NCBI GenBank assembly: GCA_947494995.1 | Contig: CANLWY010000005.1 | Location: 179,700 to 243,699 of the forward strand | Direction of reading: 5' to 3' | DNA from: an uncultured Campylobacterales bacterium | Lineage (GTDB): Bacteria; Campylobacterota; Campylobacteria; Campylobacterales; Arcobacteraceae | DNA length: 64,000 nucleotides | Shown here: in pieces, positions 8,726 through 17,899 of the stretch | How the letters are laid out: each line of letters starts with the position of its first letter | How positions within the stretch are numbered: position 1 is the first letter of the stretch | Made by a program: the position numbers and the translations under genes | The notes under the pieces: generated by a model | Told to the model about the DNA's origin: nothing | The model's database searches: none | Seen by the model: only the letters and a program-made list of their open reading frames with translations

Positions 8726-9877
8726 TTATAAAAAACCTAAATTTTCATATGAACTAAATTGATTGCTTTTATTTCCAAACCAATTAGTTAATATTGTATT
8801 ATAATAGCTTCTATAATGTGTTGTATAGATTAAATTATTCTTTTTTAACTTATCTAAACTTGGAGGTTTACCATACATCCCACCTTTTACCCGTCCTCCT
8901 ATTACAAACTGACATGAAGCTGTTCCATGATCTGTCCCAGCACTTCCATTCTCTTTTACTCTTCTTCCAAATTCTGAATAAGTAACAATTAAAACATCAT
9001 CAAATAGTTTTTCATCTTTTAACTCTTTTACAAAACTTGCAAGTGCAGTATCAAGATCACGTAAAAGCTCTTTATGTCTTTGAATTTGATTTGAATGTGT
9101 ATCATAACCTTTTTGAGATATTTTTATTACAGGTATATCTATTTTTGATTTTATTAGTCTTGCGGCCTCTTTAAAACTATTTGAAATATCACTTTCCTCA
9201 AAACTATTTTTGATTTTAATATCTCTTGCATATTTTTTAAAAGAACTATTTGCTCTTTGAATCATATTCTCTTGAAATTTCAAAAAGTCAAAAGCAGGGT
9301 TTTTAGTAAAATCTATACTTTTTGATTTTATACTTGATGATTTCTTTATAAAATGGTCGATGTTTTTTATTTGCAAAATATTTAAATCATCTGAAAAAAG
9401 ATGTCCTTTTTTTCTACTTCCTAGAAGTATTGCATTTGCAGGTCTAGTCTCACTCAAACTATATCTTTTTAATTCATTTGCAATCCAACCTTTATCCAAA
9501 TACTCATTTGACTCACTTGCTGTTTCTATAATCTCTATTGACCTAAAATGAGATAGATTTGGTTTATCATATCCCAATCCATGTACAATTGCACAATTAC
9601 CATCTCTATAATATTTACTTACCCATCTTAGACTCTTGTTAATACCAAAACTTTTATCTACTTCATTTAATTGCTCTTTTTTAAGTGAAAGTGTTGGTCT
9701 AAGTGTATAGTAGTTCTTTTCATTAAAAGGTACAACAGTATTTAAACCATCATTCCCGCCATTAAGCTCTACTAATACAAGGGTTCTTTTATTTCCTTGT
9801 TTTGCTTCAATATCAACAGGAAGTAAAACCATAGAAGCTGTAAAAAGTGATAATTTTATAAACTCTCTTCTTCTCAT
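8726..9877 (-). CDS. DUF1501 family exported protein
   Basis: A 383 aa protein of the DUF1501 (alkaline phosphatase/sulfatase-like fold) family. The N-terminus MRRREFIKLSLFTASMVLL resembles a Tat signal, with twin arginine then a hydrophobic stretch, so folded export is likely. Family marks are LVLVELNGGNDGLNTVVPF near residue 32, HGLGYDKPNLSHFRS, KISQKGYDTHSNQ and VTYSEFGRRVKENGSAGTDHG. DUF1501 genes usually pair with DUF1800 genes, as here: the DUF1800 gene ends 9 bp upstream in the same operon. The substrate is unknown. Confidence 0.92.
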   Translation of the reverse strand: MRRREFIKLSLFTASMVLLPVDIEAKQGNKRTLVLVELNGGNDGLNTVVPFNEKNYYTLRPTLSLKKEQLNEVDKSFGINKSLRWVSKYYRDGNCAIVHGLGYDKPNLSHFRSIEIIETASESNEYLDKGWIANELKRYSLSETRPANAILLGSRKKGHLFSDDLNILQIKNIDHFIKKSSSIKSKSIDFTKNPAFDFLKFQENMIQRANSSFKKYARDIKIKNSFEESDISNSFKEAARLIKSKIDIPVIKISQKGYDTHSNQIQRHKELLRDLDTALASFVKELKDEKLFDDVLIVTYSEFGRRVKENGSAGTDHGTASCQFVIGGRVKGGMYGKPPSLDKLKKNNLIYTTHYRSYYNTILTNWFGNKSNQFSSYENLGFL

Positions 9878-9886
9878 CTTTTACTC

Positions 9887-11128
9887 CTATTTTAAATTAA
9901 ACCTAGCATTTGAATAATATTTCAAATACTCTTTTTGATTCTTTTTTTTAACTCTTCTTTTTATCACTATTTGAATAAACTCTTTTCTATTTACTAAAGA
10001 CGTTGAATCAATCCAAGATTTGTTTCCCAACCAGCCTTTTACATTTGGTGGATTAAAAATATCTTGTCCTAAATTTCGTCCTGTTTTTATTAAAAACTTG
10101 TACTCTTTTTTTCGAGGAGTTATCTCTGTACTTTTTAGAAAAGAAGCTATTAATTCAACAGGAGATTTAATCATATTTATACGATTTTCTTTATTCCAAA
10201 AATCTTCACTTAAAAGTAGGTTTTTCATCAGTACTGCTATATCATAATCACTTTGCCTAAAAATATCTGCTAAACGTTGAACCTCACCTCTATTATACTT
10301 TTCACCTATAAACTCCTTATATAGTTTCATAGTTATATATCTTGCAGTTTCCTCGTCCTTTAAAATTATATTAATAATATCCTCTCCATTGAAATCTCCA
10401 CTCTGTCCCATAAATATTTTTTTGCCATTGTCATGATGTTTTTTTACTATTTTAAAACTTGCTTTTTTTCTATTTACTCTATAGCCTGTAAAAGCACGTG
10501 CTGCCTCTTTTATATCTTCTTCACTATAGTTTCCTTCACCCAAAGTAAATAATTCCAAAAGCTCTCTTGCATAATTTTCGTTTGGATGTGTTTTTCTATT
10601 TGAATTACTATCTAAATATACTAACATTGCCATATCAGTAGAGCTTTGATGAAGAAGTTCAGAAAAATTTCCTAAAGCATTCTTTCTATAAAGCATATTT
10701 TGCTCATACATCATATATGGAGATTTAACTACTTTATACTCAGAAACAAAATGGTTATGCCAAAAAAGAGTCATCTTCTCTCTAAATGAAAATTTAGAGT
10801 CCAGAATCATCTGATACCACCATTTTCTTATCTCTTCCATTTTTTTATTTCTTTTTTTTCTAATAGCTTTTTTCTCTTCCCTACTTAAATCTCTAAACTT
10901 TCCATCAAAAGTTGAAGCTTCCTTTATTCCTCTTGGTGTTTTGAATATATCTTTTGATTTTCCTTTATTTATAAGATACTCTATTGCCTCTTGTTTTGAA
11001 AATTTTTGAAACTTAATTAAGTCATCATTTGTGTATCCAAAAGATGTACGGTTTAAAAGATGTTTTGTTTCATCTAAACTCAAAGAAAATGCAGAAATTG
11101 TAAGTAATAATAAAAGTAGTAAATGCAA
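9887..11128 (-). CDS. DUF1800 family exported protein
   Basis: A 413 aa protein with an N-terminal secretion signal (MHLLLLLLLTISAFSLS). DUF1800 hallmarks are the early LLNRTSFG, the WWYQMILDSKFSFREKMTLFWHNHFVS region split over residues 90-120, NENYARELLELFTLGEG, and the late FNPPNVKGWLG. It is the first gene of the DUF1800-DUF1501 operon. The pair is widespread in bacteria and lacks an established biochemical function; suggestions link it to exported enzymes or surface assembly, which the sequence here neither supports nor excludes. Confidence 0.92.
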   Translation of the reverse strand: MHLLLLLLLTISAFSLSLDETKHLLNRTSFGYTNDDLIKFQKFSKQEAIEYLINKGKSKDIFKTPRGIKEASTFDGKFRDLSREEKKAIRKKRNKKMEEIRKWWYQMILDSKFSFREKMTLFWHNHFVSEYKVVKSPYMMYEQNMLYRKNALGNFSELLHQSSTDMAMLVYLDSNSNRKTHPNENYARELLELFTLGEGNYSEEDIKEAARAFTGYRVNRKKASFKIVKKHHDNGKKIFMGQSGDFNGEDIINIILKDEETARYITMKLYKEFIGEKYNRGEVQRLADIFRQSDYDIAVLMKNLLLSEDFWNKENRINMIKSPVELIASFLKSTEITPRKKEYKFLIKTGRNLGQDIFNPPNVKGWLGNKSWIDSTSLVNRKEFIQIVIKRRVKKKNQKEYLKYYSNARFNLK

Positions 11129-11184
11129 AAAGAACTCCTTGTTCTTTAATAGAGTATTCTATAATTGTGAGATTAACGTGTATT

Positions 11185-12648
11185 TTAACAAGGTATTGAA
11201 ATTTTAAATACTGCTCCAATATAAGTAGATTCTTCAAATTCATATACACTATTTCTTACTGTTAATTCTCCTCCCATAGAGTCTACAATTAAAGTATATG
11301 TAATATAAAGTCCTAAGCCAGTCCCTTGACTTTGATGTTTTGTTGTAGTATATGGCTCAAAAACTTTTGGAAGAATATCTTCTGAAATTCCACCAGCATT
11401 ATCTTTAAATTCTATAATAACCTTCTTGTCAGCTTGTTTAGCACTTATAAAAAAAAGTTTCTCTTTTCCTAAAATATATGCATCTTTAGAGTTATTAAAA
11501 ATATTTACTATACATTGAGTAAGTTCATTTGAATCACCATCAATATAAATTTCATCATCAATATCATAAATAACTTTTATATTATATTCACTAACAACAC
11601 CCTTCATTATATTTATACTATCTTTTACAATCTTTTTAAGATTTATATGTTCTTTTCTTTTTTTTGTTTTCATAAACCCTTGAAATACATCTAAGGTTCT
11701 AGATAAAAATTGTACATTTTCATTTATCTTTTTACTATGTCTAGAAATTGACTCCTTTGATAAAACACCCATCTCTTTTTCTAACTCCATACCTGTAGAA
11801 ATTGTAGAGATTGCAGATAAAGGTTGTCTCCATTGATGAGCAATGTTTCCTATCATTTCACCAATTGCAACCATTTTTGATTGTTGAATCATAGTTTTTT
11901 GTTGTTTTTGAATAGTATTATTCATTTTTGTTACATTTTCAATTTTATCTTTCAAGTCATTATTCAAAATTAAAATTTTATTATGATTTGATTCAATAAT
12001 CCTTGCTAAGTAGCCTAATTCATCATTCTTTTTATAATCTATTTCAATGATACTTTCATCGGATTTATTTGAAATAGACTCTATAATTTTGTTAATAGGA
12101 TTAACTATTATTCTTGAAAATAAGTAAGAAATTATTACTATGATAATAAAAATAGCAATAAATACAAATCCTAAGTCTGAAATACTCTTCTTTAGTTCTT
12201 TTTCAAAAAGTTCTTTACTATTTTCTATTACTAAATATCCTATAATATCCGTATCTAATAAAATAGGATACTTATATAAATACTTATTAATCTTTTCAAC
12301 ATCTTCTAACTCTTCAAAGTTTTTAAATTTTTTAAAAATCAATTTATTAGACTTTTTTTCAGAAAATATATATCCATCTTCTGTAAGAACTATAATATTT
12401 TTAATTAATTCATTTGAAAAGGTACTCAAAATAAATTTTACTTCAGTGAAGTTTAATTCATATAAATCACTAACTAATTGCTTTGATAATATTGATGCAG
12501 TACTAGAATTTACACTTTTTAAATATCTATTTGACTCATCTTGTATTTTATTATAACTATAAAAAAACTTTAGTAGAAGAAACATAGAAAAGAATAGGAC
12601 GATTAATGCAAATACTTTAAATCTTAGAGACTGAAAAAAAGACATCAT
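11185..12648 (-). CDS. membrane sensor histidine kinase coupled to a PhnD-like binding protein
   Basis: A 487 aa kinase. TM1 lies at about 8-27, then a roughly 130-residue periplasmic domain, TM2 at about 155-178, a HAMP-like segment, a coiled coil (220-255), the DHp motif [17 protein letters not shown] and an ATPase domain with FKDNAGGISED and SQGTGLGLYIT. The start codon overlaps the stop of the upstream PhnD-like gene (ATGATG around TGA), so the two proteins are made together. The second ATG at 12645 has the better distance to GGAG. The pairing suggests that the binding protein delivers the signal to the kinase. No response regulator is adjacent. Confidence 0.93.
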   Translation of the reverse strand: MMSFFQSLRFKVFALIVLFFSMFLLLKFFYSYNKIQDESNRYLKSVNSSTASILSKQLVSDLYELNFTEVKFILSTFSNELIKNIIVLTEDGYIFSEKKSNKLIFKKFKNFEELEDVEKINKYLYKYPILLDTDIIGYLVIENSKELFEKELKKSISDLGFVFIAIFIIIVIISYLFSRIIVNPINKIIESISNKSDESIIEIDYKKNDELGYLARIIESNHNKILILNNDLKDKIENVTKMNNTIQKQQKTMIQQSKMVAIGEMIGNIAHQWRQPLSAISTISTGMELEKEMGVLSKESISRHSKKINENVQFLSRTLDVFQGFMKTKKRKEHINLKKIVKDSINIMKGVVSEYNIKVIYDIDDEIYIDGDSNELTQCIVNIFNNSKDAYILGKEKLFFISAKQADKKVIIEFKDNAGGISEDILPKVFEPYTTTKHQSQGTGLGLYITYTLIVDSMGGELTVRNSVYEFEESTYIGAVFKISIPC

Positions 12649-13469
12649 ATCTCCTCATTTACTATAATTTTATCTCTGTCTGATAAAGGAGAAAATTTAA
12701 AAAATATTTTTTTCAAATCCCTACCCTCTTTTGTTTTATCCATATTAAACAGTAATTCTAAAATCTCTTTTTCTACATCTGGGGGTACATCTTTAGAAAA
12801 TGAAATTAATCTTCTTGGCAATGTATTTGATTTATATATTGGTTTAAAAAAATCTTTATCAATCTCTTTATAACTTTTTTCATCAATTGCCCCAGCATCA
12901 ACTTTTGAAAAAAGAACTTTTGCAGCAACATTCTCCTCACTCAATGCAAAAATAAAATTCACTTCATTTTTACCACTTAAATTTCTAACTTTAAGTCCTT
13001 GATTTTCAATCTCTTTTTTAGGGACATAATATGCAGTAGTAGAAAACTCATCTTCAAAAGCTATTGTTTTTCCATTTAATCCTCTTAAACTATCTATATC
13101 ACTATATTTTTTTACAAAAATTATACTTCGATATCCCTCTTTTCCTTTTACCCATTGTTTGGCACTAATTCTTAAACTAGTATCCTTTTGAACAATTTTT
13201 GAAGGGTATAAACTATCTATAAAAATATGTATAATTGAAGAGTTTAATAAGGTTACTGCTTCTTTAGCAGATTTAACTAATTTAATATCAAACTTTAGAT
13301 TTTTTTTATTTTGATTTTCCAAATATCTAGCTAAAGCAGAATATTCATTTACTTTTACATTAAGGGATTTTGTATATATAGTGCTAATTACAAAGGTTTC
13401 TTTAGCCATTAAAAAACTAAAAGATAAACTTATAAAAATAATGACTTTAAAAGCTTTTAAAAACCACAT
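12645..13469 (-). CDS. PhnD-like periplasmic substrate-binding protein
   Basis: A 274 aa exported binding protein of the phosphate/phosphonate (PhnD/TorT-like) type, with a signal peptide at about 1-22 (ending FLMAKE). Typical segments are STIYTKSLNVKVNEYSALARYLE, split by a hinge, FVKKYSDIDSLRGLNGKTIAFEDEFSTT and the late DAGAIDEKSY. No ABC permease or ATPase is present. Instead it is coupled by overlapping stop/start codons to a sensor kinase. I infer a sensing rather than a transport role; the ligand is unknown and need not contain phosphorus. Confidence 0.85.
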   Translation of the reverse strand: MWFLKAFKVIIFISLSFSFLMAKETFVISTIYTKSLNVKVNEYSALARYLENQNKKNLKFDIKLVKSAKEAVTLLNSSIIHIFIDSLYPSKIVQKDTSLRISAKQWVKGKEGYRSIIFVKKYSDIDSLRGLNGKTIAFEDEFSTTAYYVPKKEIENQGLKVRNLSGKNEVNFIFALSEENVAAKVLFSKVDAGAIDEKSYKEIDKDFFKPIYKSNTLPRRLISFSKDVPPDVEKEILELLFNMDKTKEGRDLKKIFFKFSPLSDRDKIIVNEEI

Positions 13470-13532
13470 TTTGTAACCTTCTTAATTTGTTACAATTATA
13501 TAATAATTTTTAAAATTTGTCCTTATATCTTT

Positions 13533-13563
13533 AAAATAATCAGGAGAAGTTCCTGATTATTTT
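13533..13563 (-). terminator. intrinsic terminator of the uracil permease gene
   Basis: A perfect 13 bp inverted repeat (AAAATAATCAGGA / TCCTGATTATTTT) with a five-base loop lies directly after the permease stop codon. On the minus strand it ends in TTTT. It separates the permease from the PhnD-like gene, which then needs its own promoter. Confidence 0.75.
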
Positions 13564-13564
13564 A

Positions 13565-14815
13565 TTATAAAAGACTATCCTCTTTTCGTGCTTGAGGTAA
13601 GATAAGATTTAATACAATTCCTGTAATTGCACCAAGTCCAATTCCAGAGAAAGGAACACCACCAAAATTAAATGTCATTCCACCGATTGAAAATACTAAA
13701 ATCATTGATACAATAATTAAATTTCTAGGACAAGCTAAATCTACTTTTTCTCTAACTAAAGTAGAAATACCTATAGAAGCAATAATACCAAATAAAAGTA
13801 ACATAATTCCACCCATAACTGGTACTGGTATTGTTGCTAAAAGGCCTCCAAGTTTACCAACAAAAGCTAGAACTATTGCTGCTATTGCTGCCCAAGTCAT
13901 AATTGCTGGATTAAATGCTTTTGTAACAGTAACTGCACCTGTTACCTCTGAATAAGTTGTATTCGGTGGTCCACCAAAAAATGAAGCTACAGAAGTTGCA
14001 AGTCCGTCACCAAGAAGTGTATTTTTTAAACCTGGCTTCTTAAGGTATTCTTGTTTTGTAACATTTGAAATAGCTAACATATCTCCAATATGCTCAATTG
14101 CAGGAGCAATTGCAATTGGTAAAATAAAAATAATTGCTTGCCAATTAAACTCTGGAGCTGTAAAAGAAGGTATTGCAAACCATGCTGCTTTTTCAACAGA
14201 TGAAAAATCAACAATACCATAAAAAAGTGCAACGATATACCCAATAATAATACCTGCTAAAATAGGAATAAGTTTAATTAAGCCTTTTCCTAAAAGAGAT
14301 ACAAATACAGTAGTAAATAGAGCAATCATTGAGATAATAATCGCTTGTTCAAAAGGTACTAACTGAACCGCGCCATCACCTGTTTTACCCATTGCCATAA
14401 ATACTGCAACGGGAGATAGAATAAGTCCAATAGACATAATAACAGGACCAACTACAACAGCAGGAAGTATTCTATGTAAAAAATTATCACCTTTAATTCT
14501 AATAATAAAACTTAATAAAATATATAGTAAACCAGCAGCAACTAAGCCAGACATTGTTGCAGCAATACCCCAAGTTTTAACACCATGAGAAATTGGTGCA
14601 ATAAAAGCGAATGAAGAAGCCAAGAAAATAGGAGGAATTGCACCTCTATTTACAAATTGGAATACAAGTGTACCAATACCTGCTGTAAACAATGCAACAT
14701 TTGGATCAAGACCTGTTAAAATTGGAACTAAAACTAAAGCACCAAAGGCAACAAACAAAAACTGAATACCGAGAATAGAGTCTTTAACTCTAAAATTATA
14801 ATCTGTTGGTTTCAT
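13565..14815 (-). CDS. uraA: uracil permease, NCS2 (nucleobase:cation symporter) family
   Basis: A 416 aa integral membrane protein with about 14 hydrophobic segments typical of NCS2 carriers. Visible signatures are the N-terminal GIQFLFVAFGALVLVPIL segment, PIAIAPAIEHIGDMLAISN with the conserved Glu-His, and GDGLATSVASFFGGPPNTTYSE, which carries the second conserved acidic/Gly motif. It is divergent from upp across 156 bp, so uptake and phosphoribosylation of uracil are probably controlled together. The assignment to uracil rather than xanthine rests on this neighbour and on resemblance to UraA. Confidence 0.9.
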   Translation of the reverse strand: MKPTDYNFRVKDSILGIQFLFVAFGALVLVPILTGLDPNVALFTAGIGTLVFQFVNRGAIPPIFLASSFAFIAPISHGVKTWGIAATMSGLVAAGLLYILLSFIIRIKGDNFLHRILPAVVVGPVIMSIGLILSPVAVFMAMGKTGDGAVQLVPFEQAIIISMIALFTTVFVSLLGKGLIKLIPILAGIIIGYIVALFYGIVDFSSVEKAAWFAIPSFTAPEFNWQAIIFILPIAIAPAIEHIGDMLAISNVTKQEYLKKPGLKNTLLGDGLATSVASFFGGPPNTTYSEVTGAVTVTKAFNPAIMTWAAIAAIVLAFVGKLGGLLATIPVPVMGGIMLLLFGIIASIGISTLVREKVDLACPRNLIIVSMILVFSIGGMTFNFGGVPFSGIGLGAITGIVLNLILPQARKEDSLL

Positions 14816-14936
14816 ATATCTCTCTTTGTGAAAAATTAGTTAATTATAGTATCTAAGTTTAAATTAATATTATGTAAATTTTCGTACAATTTATAAGCAA
14901 CTTTTAGGTAAAATTCCACTGCAAAAAGAAACAAGC

Positions 14937-14953
14937 TCCTTTCAAATAAAGGA
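14937..14953 (+). promoter_or_regulatory. small hairpin in the upp leader
   Basis: A 6 bp perfect inverted repeat (TCCTTT / AAAGGA) with a five-base loop starts 35 bases before the upp ATG. The right arm AAAGGA resembles a Shine-Dalgarno, but the site used by upp is probably the later AAAAGG. It could modulate the leader or be chance in AT-rich DNA. Confidence 0.3.
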
Positions 14954-14971
14954 CCATTTAAAAGGTTATAT

Positions 14972-15595
14972 ATGTATAAAGAAAGCAATAATGTAGTTGT
15001 AAAGCATCTAGTAAATAGACTAAGAGATGTAAGAACAGCTTCAAACGAATTTAGAATGACAATAGAAGAGATATCAAGAATTGTTGCATCAGAAGCTTTA
15101 AATGATTATCCTACTGTTACACACAATATAAATACTTGGCAAGGTTCATTAGATGTACAGATGATCGAAGTACAAAAACTAGTTCTTGTTCCAATTTTAA
15201 GGGCGGGAGAGCCTATGTTAACTGGTATTTTAAAAACTCTACCATATGCAAAATCTGGATTCTTAGCTATGAAAAGAGATGAAGAAACAGCAGAATCAAA
15301 ACTATTTTATGAAAATATTCCAAATTTAGAAGATAAAACTGTTTTATTATTAGATCCAATGGTTGCTACAGGTGGTTCACTAATTGATGGAATTGATTAT
15401 TTAAAATCAAAGGGTGCTAAAAGAATTATTTCATTAAATGTATTAGGAGCACCGGAAGGTGTAAAAAAAGTACAAGATGCACATCCTGATGTAGATATTT
15501 TCATTGCACAAATTGATGAAAGATTAGATGAAAATAATTATATTAGACCAGGTCTTGGAGATGCTGGAGATAGAGCATTTAATACTAACGACTAA
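14972..15595 (+). CDS. upp: uracil phosphoribosyltransferase
   Basis: A 207 aa enzyme that makes UMP from uracil and PRPP. The PRPP-binding loop LLLDPMVATGGS, the uracil-binding YIRPGLGDAGDR near the C-terminus and the VPILRAGEPM loop are all visible. Length and ends are normal for Upp. It has its own plus-strand promoter region opposite uraA. The 3' end overlaps the convergent epimerase-like gene by 4 bp. Confidence 0.96.
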   Translation: MYKESNNVVVKHLVNRLRDVRTASNEFRMTIEEISRIVASEALNDYPTVTHNINTWQGSLDVQMIEVQKLVLVPILRAGEPMLTGILKTLPYAKSGFLAMKRDEETAESKLFYENIPNLEDKTVLLLDPMVATGGSLIDGIDYLKSKGAKRIISLNVLGAPEGVKKVQDAHPDVDIFIAQIDERLDENNYIRPGLGDAGDRAFNTND

Positions 15596-16356
15596 ATATA
15601 ATCTATAGGATTTGGATATTTATATCTAAATCCTAAACTCTCTATTTTACTTCCATCAATAATTCTATTTTTATATTTTTTTGCATTTTTAAATATTGGT
15701 TTATTGAAACCATACTTTGAAGCATTTAACAAATAAACCTCTTTTCTAGTTGGGTGAAAAGAAGAAGATAGATTAAAAACTCCACTAATATTTTTTTCAA
15801 TTACAAATAAAACTGCATTTATAACATCATCCCTATGTACATAATTAACTTTTACATCTTTTGAATCTAGAACTTTAGCTTCAAAATATTTTCCAGCAAT
15901 TCTGTTATATCCCATCAAACCAGCACATCTAAAAATAACATGAGTTTTATCTTTTATAAGTTGCTCAGCATCATAAACCATCTTTGAAATAGGTGTATCT
16001 ATTAAATAGTTTTCATCAAAACAATTATCACTATTAGGATAAATTGAAGTTGAACTTATAAATATAATTTTTTTAATATTAGATATTTTTTTATTAGATA
16101 AGATCTTATCTAAAAAGCTTAAATATTTTTTTGATTTAGAAGGAGGAAAATTAATAAAAAGATAGTCTGTTCGTAGAAGCTCTTCTAACTCTTCAAAACT
16201 CTCTTCATTTAAGATGAAAGGCATAACGCCTTCATCTTCCATTTCTTTTCTTTTTTCTTCATTTCGTATTGATACTTTTATTTTAAACAACTCTTTACAA
16301 CTCTTTGCTAAAGCAAATCCCAACCATCCTGTTCCAAGTATCGATATAGTTTTCAT
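15592..16356 (-). CDS. NAD(P)-binding epimerase/dehydratase-like protein
   Basis: A 254 aa Rossmann-fold protein similar to the YeeZ group of the extended short-chain dehydrogenase family. The nucleotide-binding motif is GTGWLG at residues 8-13. A Ser-rich strand IIFISSTSIYPNS corresponds to the usual catalytic Ser region, and YDAEQLIKD replaces the canonical YxxxK tyrosine-lysine pair only partly, so catalytic activity is uncertain. It directly follows the ion channel gene with a 1 bp overlap (TAATG), so the two are cotranscribed. The substrate is unknown. Confidence 0.8.
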   Translation of the reverse strand: MKTISILGTGWLGFALAKSCKELFKIKVSIRNEEKRKEMEDEGVMPFILNEESFEELEELLRTDYLFINFPPSKSKKYLSFLDKILSNKKISNIKKIIFISSTSIYPNSDNCFDENYLIDTPISKMVYDAEQLIKDKTHVIFRCAGLMGYNRIAGKYFEAKVLDSKDVKVNYVHRDDVINAVLFVIEKNISGVFNLSSSFHPTRKEVYLLNASKYGFNKPIFKNAKKYKNRIIDGSKIESLGFRYKYPNPIDYI

Positions 16357-17162
16357 TACTCTTTTTTAGTCTCTTTCAATTGGGCTACTTCTTCTCTTAA
16401 AGCCTTCATTTCATTAAGAAGAGCATCAAGTTTCTTACTATCTTCATGTATCTCTTCTGCTAAGTCTGCATCTTGAATTTTCTGCATCTCACCAATAATA
16501 ACTGCAACAAATAGATTGAAAAACACAAATGCCGCAATAATTACAAATGATACAAAATATATCCAAGCCCATGAATAAACTTCCATAGCTTCATACATAA
16601 CATCTGTCCAGTCTTCAAAAGTTAAAACTCTAAATAGCGTTAACATAGATATTAAGAAGTCTTTCCATAATCCAGATGGTAATTCTTGAAAGTAAAAGTT
16701 TCCTATAATTGCATAAATATAAAAGATAATAAACATAAGAATTACAATATCAATAATTGAAGGGATAGCTTTTATAAGCATATCTAAGATTGCTTTTAAC
16801 TCTGGACGTGCAGTAAAAAGTCTTAAAACTCTAAATACCCTTAACATTCTTGCAATAGCTGCAAAACCTGACTGTTCTAACGGAAGTAAAGTAATTACAA
16901 CAATAATGAAATCAAAAAGATTCCATCCATTTTTAAAAAAGTTTATAAATTTCTTCTCTGCAACCATTTTAATAGCAATTTCAAAAATGAAATATATTGT
17001 TACAAAAATATCTGCTAATTGTAGAAATAAAGCATAGTTTGTTTCTACTTCACCCATAGTTTTAAAACCTAAAACTGAAGCATATGCTAAAATAATAAAA
17101 GTAGTTAAATTAGAAAACCATTTGGCATCCCTAACATGTTCTATTCTTTCTATTACTGACAC
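16356..17162 (-). CDS. voltage-gated ion channel, single-repeat (BacNav/NavAb-like) with an acidic filter
   Basis: A 268 aa six-helix channel subunit expected to form tetramers. The S4 segment carries Arg105, Arg108, Arg111 and Arg114 at three-residue spacing. The pore loop is at about 170-190 with the selectivity filter TFEDWTD (181-187). The C-terminus (about 238-268) is a charged coiled coil as in NavAb. NavAb from Arcobacter butzleri has TLESWSM in the filter; here three acidic residues (Glu183, Asp184, Asp187) line it, as in engineered calcium-selective CavAb. Ca2+ permeability is therefore an inference. It is cotranscribed with DUF423 (3 bp gap) and the epimerase-like gene. Confidence 0.9.
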   Translation of the reverse strand: MSVIERIEHVRDAKWFSNLTTFIILAYASVLGFKTMGEVETNYALFLQLADIFVTIYFIFEIAIKMVAEKKFINFFKNGWNLFDFIIVVITLLPLEQSGFAAIARMLRVFRVLRLFTARPELKAILDMLIKAIPSIIDIVILMFIIFYIYAIIGNFYFQELPSGLWKDFLISMLTLFRVLTFEDWTDVMYEAMEVYSWAWIYFVSFVIIAAFVFFNLFVAVIIGEMQKIQDADLAEEIHEDSKKLDALLNEMKALREEVAQLKETKKE

Positions 17163-17165
17163 TAA

Positions 17166-17552
17166 TTAATCCTTTATAATTGCAAAAGCTAATAAAAACC
17201 ATGCAATAATAAGTAAAGTTCCACCAATTGGTGTAATAGCACCTAGAATAGGCATATTTAACAGAACTAATAAATATAAAGAGAATGAAAAGATAATCAT
17301 TCCAATAAGTATAAGCCAAGCAGCGATTACAGCTTTTTTAGAGTTTTCTTTTAAATATATAATAAAAGAGGCTGCAAAAAGACCAAGAGTATTGTAGAAG
17401 TGATACTCTACACCTGTATTATAAGTTTTTAAAAGTGAATCACTTACAATAGATTTTAAACCATGAGCTCCAAAAGCACCAATAGCTATAGCTAGAGCCA
17501 TCATAATTGAAGATATTGTTAAAAATAATTTAACATTTTTATTAATTGACAT
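17166..17552 (-). CDS. DUF423 family membrane protein
   Basis: A 128 aa protein with four hydrophobic helices. The DUF423 (YgdD-like) hallmarks AIAIGAFGAHGLK near residue 22, YNTGVEYHFYNTLGLF near 45 and ITPIGGTLLIIAW near 106 are clear. It starts the small operon with the ion channel and epimerase-like gene. The family has no firmly established function. Confidence 0.92.
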   Translation of the reverse strand: MSINKNVKLFLTISSIMMALAIAIGAFGAHGLKSIVSDSLLKTYNTGVEYHFYNTLGLFAASFIIYLKENSKKAVIAAWLILIGMIIFSFSLYLLVLLNMPILGAITPIGGTLLIIAWFLLAFAIIKD

Positions 17553-17620
17553 AAGATATTTCCCTAATTTTTTTTGGATTATATCTAAAAAAAATTAATG
17601 AAAATTTAACAATTAAGAGT

Positions 17621-17899
17621 TTATTCTTTAGACTCTTTTTTCTCTTTTTTCTTAGAAGAGAAGCCTGCACCTTTTTTCTCTTTTTTTTGAAGGTTTAAAT
17701 CATTTATTAAAGTTCTATAATCCATCCCTTCTTGATTCATTTTAGCAAAACATGCTGCAACAGCAGCTATTGCATTAGGAACTTCTTCTTTTTTCTTATA
17801 TGATTGAATATTTTTTTCACTAACTTTAATTAAAGCAGTAAATTTTGGTATAGTAAGTTCTGCATCTAATAATAACTTTTTAAACTCAATAAATGTCAT
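17621..17899 (-). CDS. small hypothetical protein with a basic tail, 92 aa
   Basis: I do not recognise a named family. Residues 1-50 look like a helix-turn-helix-type domain (IPKFTALIKVSEKNIQSYKK), similar in pattern to XRE-like repressor heads. The C-terminal 25 residues are almost only Lys, Glu and Ser, a flexible charged tail. A weak ribosome site precedes the ATG. It lies alone between DUF423 and the phosphoribosyltransferase. A DNA-binding role is possible but is only an inference from the helix pattern. Confidence 0.65.
   Translation of the reverse strand: MTFIEFKKLLLDAELTIPKFTALIKVSEKNIQSYKKKEEVPNAIAAVAACFAKMNQEGMDYRTLINDLNLQKKEKKGAGFSSKKKEKKESKE

Noticed and set aside
12140..12556. 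Open frame of 138 codons on the plus strand inside the sensor kinase gene at 11185-12648
   Set aside because: It is a by-product of AT-rich coding on the other strand; the kinase reading explains the region fully.
17131..17319. Small open frame of 62 codons on the minus strand across the DUF423 and channel junction
   Set aside because: It overlaps two well supported genes in another frame and has no ribosome site.
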